Source: an uncultured Ruminococcus sp. (lineage in GTDB: Bacteria > Bacillota > Clostridia > UBA1212 > UBA1255). From it: a DNA stretch of 17,414 bases. The notes under the pieces are model-generated. The model was not told the origin of the DNA and did no database searches. It was given only the letters and a program-made list of their open reading frames with translations. The stretch lies in the NCBI GenBank assembly GCA_902782885.1, contig CACZOW010000353.1, positions 1 through 17,414 on the forward strand, read 5' to 3'. The translations under genes and the position numbers were made by a program. Positions 1-6,630 of this stretch are shown piece after piece; within the stretch, counting starts at the first letter, position 1, and each line of letters begins with the position of its first letter.

Positions 1-744
1 CGAATCCGCGCTCACCGGACCGACGACCGGATAACCCGCGTACTGCGCCGCCGCCACCGCGGGGGCAATTTCTTTTACTTCTTCATCGCCGAACAGCCCG
101 TGCTCGCCGGAATGCGGATTGAGGCCGGCAACTGCCAGCGGAGCATCCGCATCCACCGTCACGCCCATGCGCCGAAGCGCGGCGATCGACCGGTCAATGT
201 AATCCAGCAGCCGCTCTGCCGTCACCAGCTCGCACGCGCGCCGGAGGGCAACGTGCCGCGTCAGGAAAAACACTCTGAGTCCGTCGGTCTCGAACATCGT
301 GAGCGGATCGTCGGTTCCGGTCAGCGCCGCAAATATCTCCGTATGGCCGATAAATGGCACCTGCGCGGCGCGAAGAGCTTCTTTATTTATCGGGGCGGTG
401 GCTGTTGCCTGCGCTCTGCCTTCGGCGCACAGCTGATGCGCCCGGGCGATGCAATCGTACGCGAGCCGGCCCGCAAACGCCTGCACGGTGCCGAAGTAAT
501 TGTCCAGATCCGCGATATCGGGAGCGCCGGCAGGCAGCGGGACGTCAACGATGTTGACCCCGAAACGCTTCTCGAAACTGTCTATGCCCAGACGCGCGGC
601 GGCAAGATCAAAAATACTGCGATTGCCCACGGCCAGAGGGCGGCAGACCCGGTTCACTTCCGGGTCGGCAACAGCGCTGACCACTATCTCCGGCCCGATC
701 CCCAGGGGATCGCCCATCGTCACCGCGATAGTCTTACGTTCCAT
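1..744 (-). CDS. pdxA: PdxA-family 4-phospho-hydroxyacid dehydrogenase, 3' end outside window
   Basis: The first 248 codons are present; the family is usually about 330 residues, so the C-terminal quarter lies beyond the left edge. The N-terminus carries the PdxA signature MGDPLGIGPEI (residues 10-20), then TAPINKEAL (117-124) with the conserved lysine, GHTE (133-136), a histidine in LTRHVAL (H164) and NPHSGEHGLFG (209-219). The histidines at 164 and 211 match the family's metal ligands. PdxA oxidises 4-phosphohydroxy-L-threonine in DXP-dependent pyridoxal phosphate synthesis. The close paralogue PdxA2 oxidises 4-phospho-D-threonate or erythronate in sugar-acid catabolism, and the sequence visible here does not settle which it is. 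The start at 744 has a GGGGAG ribosome binding site. It follows the zinc-ribbon gene by 19 bases and is probably co-transcribed with it. Confidence 0.88.
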   Translation of the reverse strand, partial: MERKTIAVTMGDPLGIGPEIVVSAVADPEVNRVCRPLAVGNRSIFDLAAARLGIDSFEKRFGVNIVDVPLPAGAPDIADLDNYFGTVQAFAGRLAYDCIARAHQLCAEGRAQATATAPINKEALRAAQVPFIGHTEIFAALTGTDDPLTMFETDGLRVFFLTRHVALRRACELVTAERLLDYIDRSIAALRRMGVTVDADAPLAVAGLNPHSGEHGLFGDEEVKEIAPAVAAAQYAGYPVVGPVSADS

Positions 745-763
745 TTACGCTCACTCCCCGCGC

Positions 764-1525
764 TCAGCCCTCGGGCGTGGTCTCGTTGACCGAAATTCCG
801 AGCTTTTCCAGCAATTCCTTCAATTTATCGGCCAGTTCTCCGTCGTCCGTTTTTTCGATCAGCGTTTTTCCGATCACCGAGGCAAACATAGACAGTATCA
901 TCGCCACAATGCCGAACAGGACGCCGATGATGCCCGTGATCAGGCCGCCCAGCGCCACTCCGGAGAATTTGCGGTCCGGGGCCTTCGATTTGGCCACGAA
1001 CGCCAGCACCACCGCCGCGATGCCCGTGATCAGGCTGGCCACAAAGGCAAACCGCAGGCAGCAGCAGGAGCTGAGGATACTGATTATTCCCAGGATCAGA
1101 GAAACGATCCCCATACCGTCGGTGCCCTTCGAAACGGGCGCGGAGGCGGGTCCGGCCGCGGCGTTGTTCTGCATCTGCCAGGCTGCCGTACCGACCGCGG
1201 GCGACGCACCGCCAACAGCGTACTGCGAACTTTCGCCGGTCAATCTCGGCCCGTACGGATTGGACGGATTGCCGGACGGCGGCAATTGCGTTTGCCCGGC
1301 GGGCGGCGCCTGAAACGGCGGCTGCGGCGGCAACTGCGCCGGCGCGGCGTTGTCCGCCTGTGCCTGCGCAGTTGACTGTGTCTGCGCCTCTGCCTGCGCC
1401 CCGGCGGCCTGCAGTTCTTCCTGCAGCTCTTCCTGCAGTTCCTCTTTAATGACCAGCTGGCCGCAATTGCCGCAGAACTTCATGTTGTCATACAGCGGGC
1501 TGCCGCAATATCTGCAATTTGCCAT
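764..1525 (-). CDS. Zinc-ribbon membrane protein with DUF4190-like C-terminal region
   Basis: A 253-residue protein of unknown function. It opens with a zinc ribbon: CRYC at residues 4-7 and CGNC at 18-21. A glutamate/leucine stretch with three EELQ units follows (28-39). A low-complexity linker rich in Ala, Gln and Pro runs to about 135. Three hydrophobic segments come next (about 139-157, 158-178 and 190-215), rich in glycine like DUF4190 proteins, then a charged amphipathic tail. The likely topology is a cytoplasmic zinc ribbon tethered to the membrane. The start has a consensus GAGGAGG site seven to eight bases upstream. It lies 18 bases after the acyltransferase stop, which points to one operon. 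The DUF4190 assignment comes from composition and spacing, not a search. Confidence 0.8.
   Translation of the reverse strand: MANCRYCGSPLYDNMKFCGNCGQLVIKEELQEELQEELQAAGAQAEAQTQSTAQAQADNAAPAQLPPQPPFQAPPAGQTQLPPSGNPSNPYGPRLTGESSQYAVGGASPAVGTAAWQMQNNAAAGPASAPVSKGTDGMGIVSLILGIISILSSCCCLRFAFVASLITGIAAVVLAFVAKSKAPDRKFSGVALGGLITGIIGVLFGIVAMILSMFASVIGKTLIEKTDDGELADKLKELLEKLGISVNETTPEG
1408..1446 (-). repeat. Short in-frame tandem repeat encoding EELQ units
   Basis: Three near-identical 12-base units (GAGGAACTGCAG-like on the minus strand, differing at third positions) encode consecutive EELQ tetrapeptides just after the zinc ribbon. This probably arose by slippage and forms a charged helical linker. 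Confidence 0.75.
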
Positions 1526-1543
1526 GTTGAGCCCCTCCTCGTT

Positions 1544-2971
1544 TTAGAACACCGGCTCGCCCTTGGGCGCGCAGCCGGCCAGGTAATATTCGTCGTTATC
1601 CGTGGGTTTGTTGTCCGCGTAGATCCACTGCTGCTGCGGCAATGTGTTCTGCCACTTGCCCCCCGCGCGCCGGTGGCATTCCTCCACGCTCAGCAGCCAT
1701 TTGCTGCCGGAAGGACGCTTGGGCTCGAACTCGTAATAATCGCCGTCGAAAAACGCGCCGAAGCAGTGGGAGTCGGTCTCGAACACGACGGAAGTCATGT
1801 TCTGCGTTTTGGCGTGGATCTCGAAGGGCTGGCCCAGTTTGGTGCCCTTAAAGGAGAATTCGTTGCGGGTGATGCGGAGCATGCCCTCGCCGCAGGGTTC
1901 GCTGGTGGCCGTTTTGGGAACGAAGTGATCAGAGGGCAGATAGCCGATGGTCACGGGCTCTTCCAGGCAGAAATCCGCGTTGTCCCGGATCTCGCGGAAC
2001 ACACGCCGGCGCTGCAGCTCGAACCACACGCGCAGGTTCTTCGGTACGACTGCGCCGTCCGAGTTCGGGATCAGGTCGTAGTATTCGTTTATCTTTACGC
2101 TGTTGCCGCAGGCGCCGCAGGTGAACACGTTGTTCTCGCCGTGCTGCGTGAATTCCTTGCCGCACTTGGGGCAGATGTACAGATGCTCCTCCAGCTTTTC
2201 GGCAATGTGCTCTGTGCCCTGGTATTTGACGCGCGCGGTCTCGTTCCAGACGAAATCGTCGTTGTAGATCGCGGCGTCGACCATGCGGTCCATTTCTTCG
2301 GGAGCGATCGTCTGCGTCTGTTCGGGGGTAAACAGCTGCTTTACTTTTATGATGACTTTTCCGGGACGGTCGGCAATGTTCCACTGCGTGTTGGACATGT
2401 AGCCGCCGGTGATGGTGGTGGTGTATACCGGAACGTTCAGGTGCTTGAGCAGTTTGCCGGTGCCCAGCGCCACGGGCTGGTTGGTACCGGAGATGCTGGA
2501 TTTGCCTTCGGGGAACAGGATGACGTTGCCGCCCAGTTTAATTACCGACATGATCTCCTTGATGCAGTGCGAGTCGGCAACAAAATTCTTCTTGGGGATC
2601 ACGCTGGTCAGGTCAAAGATCGCGTGCATGTGCGCCCGGTGGAATTCGATGTACGATGCCACATAGTTGAGCATGTGCGGTTTTACGGCGAGGGCAATAT
2701 ACTGCCAGTCGCACCGCGACGTATGGTTGCTGAGCACCACGAAGGGGCCCTTCACGTTCTTCATCCCGACTTCGTCAACGATCTCGAGATTCATTTTTTT
2801 GGAGTTGGGCGTCGCGAGGAATGTGCGCAGCGCTTTGCCCATAAACTTACTCATCGGTTTGCCTTTTTTGGCCGCCAGTTTCTTGTCGATGTCCAGTTTT
2901 GCCATGTTGTTTACCTCGTTTGCTACTAGGATTTGCGGCCGGTTCAAAGGCGTCAACGCTTTCGCGGACAT
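1544..2971 (-). CDS. PlsC-like lysophospholipid acyltransferase with embedded zinc ribbon
   Basis: A 475-residue protein. Residues about 70-240 are an LPLAT acyltransferase domain: the catalytic NHTSRCD (82-88, an HX4D motif) and the acceptor-binding FPEGKSS (153-159). The likely reaction is transfer of an acyl chain to a lysophospholipid or related acceptor at the membrane face, although no clear transmembrane helix is seen. A four-cysteine zinc ribbon follows (C267, C270, C285, C288) and then about 185 residues of unrecognised C-terminal domain. Plain PlsC proteins are about 200-260 residues, so this is an extended architecture. Two starts are credible: 2971 with AAGGAG seven bases upstream, and 2905 (MAKLDIDKK) with GAGGT seven bases upstream. 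I kept the longer one; the first 22 residues are uncertain. It is the first gene of the leftward operon. Confidence 0.85.
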   Translation of the reverse strand: MSAKALTPLNRPQILVANEVNNMAKLDIDKKLAAKKGKPMSKFMGKALRTFLATPNSKKMNLEIVDEVGMKNVKGPFVVLSNHTSRCDWQYIALAVKPHMLNYVASYIEFHRAHMHAIFDLTSVIPKKNFVADSHCIKEIMSVIKLGGNVILFPEGKSSISGTNQPVALGTGKLLKHLNVPVYTTTITGGYMSNTQWNIADRPGKVIIKVKQLFTPEQTQTIAPEEMDRMVDAAIYNDDFVWNETARVKYQGTEHIAEKLEEHLYICPKCGKEFTQHGENNVFTCGACGNSVKINEYYDLIPNSDGAVVPKNLRVWFELQRRRVFREIRDNADFCLEEPVTIGYLPSDHFVPKTATSEPCGEGMLRITRNEFSFKGTKLGQPFEIHAKTQNMTSVVFETDSHCFGAFFDGDYYEFEPKRPSGSKWLLSVEECHRRAGGKWQNTLPQQQWIYADNKPTDNDEYYLAGCAPKGEPVF

Positions 2972-3038
2972 TTCACTGCTCCTTCAGAGCGCTTTCTCGG
3001 GCTTTCCCGGATACACACGGACCGCTTTTTATACGGAA

Positions 3039-3067
3039 ATTGTACCACTTTGCGGGGATAATTACAA
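3039..3067 (-). promoter_or_regulatory. Predicted sigma-A promoter for the acyltransferase operon
   Basis: Reading leftward there is TTGTAA (3067-3062), a 17-base spacer and a near-consensus TACAAT (3044-3039). This would start transcription around 3032, about 60 bases before the 2971 start codon. It is predicted from sequence alone. Confidence 0.55.
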
Positions 3068-3121
3068 GGTGCGGCTGCAGGGACAGGCCAAAACGGGTCA
3101 AAAACGGCTGTTGCCCGCTTG

Positions 3122-3151
3122 TTGACATTAAACGCCTTGAAATGGTAGAAT
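3122..3151 (+). promoter_or_regulatory. Predicted sigma-A promoter for the isomerase-oxidoreductase operon
   Basis: A consensus -35 TTGACA (3122-3127), an 18-base spacer and a -10 of TAGAAT (3146-3151) lie about 75 bases ahead of the isomerase start. TTGAC is unusually frequent in this DNA, so the -35 match is weaker evidence than normal. Confidence 0.5.
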
Positions 3152-3228
3152 TTTCGCAGTTGACGCCGGAGCACGCGGCAGGCCGCGCACGCCGGTGAGA
3201 TCAGAATTATTGACCGGGAGATGACATT

Positions 3229-4023
3229 ATGTACCCATTTAAAATCGGTGTGATGCTGGATTCATTCAGACTGCCTATTGACCAGGCGCTGGTCAAGGCC
3301 GCGGAAGTCGGCGGGCAGGGGCTGCAGGTCTACGCGACGTACGGCGAAATGGCGCCGGAGAATCTTGACCGCGCGGCGCGGCGCGAATTTCTGAAGCGCG
3401 TGAAGGCAGGCGGCCTGGTGATCTCCGCACTCTGCGGCGATCTGGGCAAAGGCTTCACGAATCCGGAACTGAACCCGGGACTGATCGAAAAATCCAAGCG
3501 GATACTGGATCTGGCGGTGGAACTCGAGACCAACGTGGTCACCACGCATATCGGGCGCGTGCCGGAAGATCCCGCGGACGACGTATATAAGATCATGCAG
3601 AGCGCCTGCCACGAACTGGCGGAATACGCGGACAGCCTCAAGGCGCATTTTGCCATCGAGACCGGACCGGAGCCGGCGGCGCGGCTGCGCGAATTCCTTG
3701 ACACCCTCGGCTCCCGGGGCGTCGCGGTCAACTACGACCCCGCCAACCTCACCATGTGCGTTGACGACGACGCAGTCAAAGGCGTGTACGAACTGAAGGA
3801 TTATATTGTCCACACCCATGCGAAGGACGGCATGCGCGGCACGCAGCCGCCGTACGTCGAAGTACCGCTGGGACAGGGCGACGTGAAGTGGGACGGCTAC
3901 CTGAAAGCGCTTGACGAAGTGGGCTACAAGGGATTCCTCACCATCGAACGCGAGTGCGGCGACGCCCCCGAAAAGGACATCGCGCTGGCGGTCGGATTTC
4001 TTAAAGAAAAGATCGGAGGCTGA
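3229..4023 (+). CDS. Sugar phosphate isomerase/epimerase (xylose isomerase-like TIM barrel)
   Basis: A 264-residue protein of the AP-endonuclease-2 / xylose-isomerase-like TIM-barrel family, at the usual length for a single-domain member. Metal-site residues expected for the family are visible: E144 in FAIETG, D170 in VNYDPAN, H195 and H197 in VHTHAKD and E240 in LTIERE; H107 in TTHIGR is another candidate. Members isomerise or epimerise keto-sugars, inositol derivatives or related compounds, and the substrate cannot be named from sequence. The start is supported by a GGGAGATGA stretch just upstream. It is followed after five bases by a Gfo/Idh/MocA oxidoreductase, the classic pairing in sugar and inositol catabolism, so the two probably act on successive intermediates. 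Confidence 0.88.
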   Translation: MYPFKIGVMLDSFRLPIDQALVKAAEVGGQGLQVYATYGEMAPENLDRAARREFLKRVKAGGLVISALCGDLGKGFTNPELNPGLIEKSKRILDLAVELETNVVTTHIGRVPEDPADDVYKIMQSACHELAEYADSLKAHFAIETGPEPAARLREFLDTLGSRGVAVNYDPANLTMCVDDDAVKGVYELKDYIVHTHAKDGMRGTQPPYVEVPLGQGDVKWDGYLKALDEVGYKGFLTIERECGDAPEKDIALAVGFLKEKIGG

Positions 4024-4028
4024 GCAGC

Positions 4029-5084
4029 ATGAAAAAGCTTAAAGTCGGTATCGTCGGCGTCGGCAACATTTCCGAATTCCACATCAGCGGCTACAAACGC
4101 AACCCCAACGTGGAGCTGTACGCGTTCTGCGACATCAACGAGGCCCGCCTGAAGGAAAAAGGCGCGCGCCACGGCGTCACGCGGCTGTACACGGACGTCA
4201 ACGAAATGGTCAAACTCGAAGAACTGGACGCCGTCAGCGTCTGCACCTGGAACTCCGCCCACGCCCCCTGCACGATCGCGGCGCTGAACGCGGGCAAACA
4301 CGTGCTGTGCGAAAAACCAATGGCGATGAACGGCAAAGAGGCGGAGGAGATGCTGGCCGCCGCGAAACGCGCGGGCAAAATGCTGCAGATCGGTTTTGTG
4401 CGCCGTTTCGGCAACGACTGCGCGATATTGAAAGACTTTGTTGACGCCGGCGATTTCGGCGAGATCTACTACGCCAAAGCGACGTATACGCGGCGCCACG
4501 GCTGCCCCGGCGGCTGGTTCTCGGACAAGAAGCGCTCCGGCGGCGGTCCGCTCATTGACCTGGGCGTGCACGTGATCGATCTGGCCAGATATATTGCCGG
4601 CTGCCCCAAGCCCGTATCCGCGTACGGCGTGACCTTCGACAAACTGGGTTCCCGCCCGGACATCCGGATGCGCCCCGGCGAATACAGAGCGTCTGACGCG
4701 GGCAAGACCAGCGACGTGGAGGATTTCGCCTCCGCCCTGATCCGCTTCGAGAACGGCTTCACCATTGGCATCGAGGCGTCCTTCGATATGAACCTGCCCG
4801 GCGAGAACAACATCGTTTTCCTGGGCACCAAAGCGGGCGCCACCCTCTCCCCCGACCTGAAGATCTACTCCACGTCCCACGGCTACATGACCAACGTCAC
4901 GCTGGACATGCCCACGGCGCTGGATTTCAACGGGCTGTTCGAGCGGGAGATAGACGATTTCGTTGACTGCGTGCTCACGGGCAGAGCGAGCAACGCCCCC
5001 GCGGAGGACGGCGTGGTGCTGATGAAGATATTGTCCGCCATCTACGAATCTGCCGCCACGGGCAACGAGGTAAAGATCGATTGA
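4029..5084 (+). CDS. Gfo/Idh/MocA family NAD(P)-dependent oxidoreductase
   Basis: A 351-residue protein of normal family length. The N-terminal Rossmann fold has the glycine-rich loop GIVGVGNIS (7-15). The dinucleotide- and substrate-binding lysine is in EKP (95-97). The C-terminal half has the family block GGGPLIDLGVHVID (171-184), containing the likely catalytic D177 and H181. Members oxidise or reduce sugars and cyclitols with NAD(P)H in the cytoplasm; the exact substrate is unknown. Its ribosome binding site (GGAGG) overlaps the end of the isomerase gene, and only five bases separate the genes, so they are almost certainly co-transcribed. A terminator-like hairpin lies about 150 bases downstream. 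Confidence 0.92.
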   Translation: MKKLKVGIVGVGNISEFHISGYKRNPNVELYAFCDINEARLKEKGARHGVTRLYTDVNEMVKLEELDAVSVCTWNSAHAPCTIAALNAGKHVLCEKPMAMNGKEAEEMLAAAKRAGKMLQIGFVRRFGNDCAILKDFVDAGDFGEIYYAKATYTRRHGCPGGWFSDKKRSGGGPLIDLGVHVIDLARYIAGCPKPVSAYGVTFDKLGSRPDIRMRPGEYRASDAGKTSDVEDFASALIRFENGFTIGIEASFDMNLPGENNIVFLGTKAGATLSPDLKIYSTSHGYMTNVTLDMPTALDFNGLFEREIDDFVDCVLTGRASNAPAEDGVVLMKILSAIYESAATGNEVKID

Positions 5085-5127
5085 ATACGGCGGTGAGGTT
5101 GAGCACCCCCATCGGCGGTGTCGCACA

Positions 5128-5156
5128 TTGACGAAGGGAAAACACAGCGATATCAT
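5128..5156 (+). promoter_or_regulatory. Possible sigma-A promoter in the intergenic gap
   Basis: TTGACG (5128-5133), exactly 17 bases, then TATCAT (5151-5156). No gene follows in this direction, but an intrinsic terminator begins about 80 bases downstream, so it could drive a transcript of about 100 nt. It may be chance, since TTGAC is over-abundant here. Confidence 0.3.
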
Positions 5157-5234
5157 ATGATTGTATTCAGCCGTACAGGAGGATAGGACAACGCAGGAGT
5201 ACGACCTGGGCGTCCCATACGTGGTTTAGCAAGG

Positions 5235-5262
5235 AGAGCGATGCCGGGTGCGTCGCTCTTTT
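5235..5262 (+). terminator. Rho-independent terminator after the oxidoreductase gene
   Basis: AGAGCGA (5235-5241) pairs perfectly with TCGCTCT (5253-5259). A further G-U and G-C pair extends the stem to nine, with a 7-base loop CCGGGTG and a TTTT run at the 3' side. It would end the isomerase-oxidoreductase transcript or a short independent RNA. Confidence 0.7.
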
Positions 5263-5393
5263 CTGGAAAAGCCATCATTACGCTGTTTTAATGCAGTACG
5301 AGCTGAAAAGTCTCGTGATTTTAATTAAGCGCGGCCACATATCTCAATTCCGGCTCACTTTTTGTTGTTTTTACTCAAGAAACAACTACAGTT

Positions 5394-6605
5394 TCAGTGC
5401 CATACTTCATTTTTCTTCAAAACCAGAAAAGCAAAAAAAACGGTTTTAAATATCAGCAAAATCGTTATCATGGAATGCATGTTGTCACCAGTTAAGGGAT
5501 TATCGTCAAATACAAACAAAGAGTCAAGCTTCTCAATGAAATCTCCTCCTGAAATTATCCAACCTTTGTCTGTTCTTACAAATTCAAATGACAATGTAGT
5601 AATCTCATTATTGTCATAACCTAGCCTATAAGAGCAAAGGGCCTTGTTATCATCTGCGCTTATAATAGTTAATCTATCTGGCGATGGTCCGTTTTCTTCA
5701 CATATAATATACATCTCCATAGATTCTCGGTATTGCGCCCTTTCAATCAATCCATCCGCTCTAATATTTACTGCATTGTTTTTAAACAATGTCCGCTTTA
5801 CAACATCAGATGTAGCAAACTCTGACAGGTATTTTTTCCATGTATCAGGATAAGCCAAAATCCCTTCAAACACCTTATTACTTCCACCTAATTCATAATA
5901 GGTATCTGCCGCCAAACTATTAAGACTAGTATAGTAATACCCTTCCATTATCACCGCTCTTATTGCCTCAATTGCGGTTTCTGTTGAAAAGGCATTAGAT
6001 TTTGAAAAACTCGGATTCGCTTTGAGAAGAATGGCTTTATTATCAATCGCAGTTATTTTCCATAACCCATTATCATTATACAAGGAAAAGCGAATTTTTA
6101 GATCTGGCAAAAAATAAGCTTCAATTTCTGCCGATTGCTCTGATTCTTTGATAATCGCAATGCTTTTGCTATTATCTCGTTTATATTCCTTATAGCCGTG
6201 TAATAGCGTGAATCCCCATTCTCGATAATAATTTTTTCCGTCTATTTCCCTGAAATCATTAAAAAAATCGCTATTTATCTGTAGCAATTCGCCTGCATAT
6301 TCTTCTGAAAAAGTACCGTAAACAAGTGCTTTTATTCCTTTTTCGTCATAGTTATCCAATATTGGCCTATAGATATATTTAAATTCAACATTGTTTTTCT
6401 CTTCTATCAATTCTACAACATCCGGACTGATGTTTTCATAATCCCACGGATATCTGCGCGCTCCTAATATAGATCGTACGAGAATGGCATTGTCAACCAA
6501 TTCGTTCAATTCCTCTTCGGACAAAGATGCGGCATCAGTCCGGATAATTAAGAACAATGAGACTAACAAAAACGATATTAATAAACACAAACATACTCTT
6601 TTCAT
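5394..6605 (-). CDS. Secreted protein with NPLTG cell-wall sorting signal, function unknown
   Basis: A 403-residue protein not recognised as any known family. It begins with a Sec signal peptide: MKR, a hydrophobic core to about residue 22, and a likely cleavage near TDAA. It ends with a cell-wall sorting signal: NPLTG at 369-373, then GDN, about 21 hydrophobic residues and the tail KKNEVWH. NPxTG is a known sortase-motif variant in Clostridia, so the protein is probably covalently anchored to peptidoglycan. The body is acidic and mixed alpha/beta, with no catalytic motif I can name. The ATG at 6605 is chosen because AAGGGG lies at proper distance; a GTG at 6623 adds six residues but has no such site. 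It is clearly AT-rich compared with both neighbours, suggesting horizontal acquisition. It lies 25 bases after the beta-helix lipoprotein with no terminator between them. Confidence 0.8.
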   Translation of the reverse strand: MKRVCLCLLISFLLVSLFLIIRTDAASLSEEELNELVDNAILVRSILGARRYPWDYENISPDVVELIEEKNNVEFKYIYRPILDNYDEKGIKALVYGTFSEEYAGELLQINSDFFNDFREIDGKNYYREWGFTLLHGYKEYKRDNSKSIAIIKESEQSAEIEAYFLPDLKIRFSLYNDNGLWKITAIDNKAILLKANPSFSKSNAFSTETAIEAIRAVIMEGYYYTSLNSLAADTYYELGGSNKVFEGILAYPDTWKKYLSEFATSDVVKRTLFKNNAVNIRADGLIERAQYRESMEMYIICEENGPSPDRLTIISADDNKALCSYRLGYDNNEITTLSFEFVRTDKGWIISGGDFIEKLDSLFVFDDNPLTGDNMHSMITILLIFKTVFFAFLVLKKNEVWH

Positions 6606-6630
6606 GATAGACCCCTTAATCACAATTTTT

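Larger units (their letters stand above)
5085..5393. other. Gene-free interval between convergent genes
   Basis: No convincing coding region is seen on either strand. Going rightward it holds a promoter-like pair (5128-5156), an orphan AGGAGG with no start codon at usable distance (about 5178-5183) and an intrinsic terminator (5235-5262). Base composition then shifts sharply from GC-rich to AT-rich from about 5270 onward. A 7-bp AT-rich stem (5364-5370 with 5380-5386) lies just beyond the wall-anchored protein's stop but lacks a U-tract. Confidence 0.6.

Noticed and set aside
3076..3120. A degenerate palindromic repeat (GGGACAGG, CGGGTCA) upstream of the isomerase
   Set aside because: It lacks paired arms around the centre and matches only a few bases, so chance similarity is likely.
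3924..5156. 410-codon reading frame on the minus strand across the oxidoreductase gene
   Set aside because: It is antisense to a clear Gfo/Idh/MocA gene, with Arg/Val/Ala/Gly composition typical of GC-rich shadow frames.
5364..5386. Terminator after the wall-anchored protein gene
   Set aside because: The GTTGTTT/AAACAAC stem is AT-rich with seven pairs and is followed by A residues, not U, in the gene's direction.
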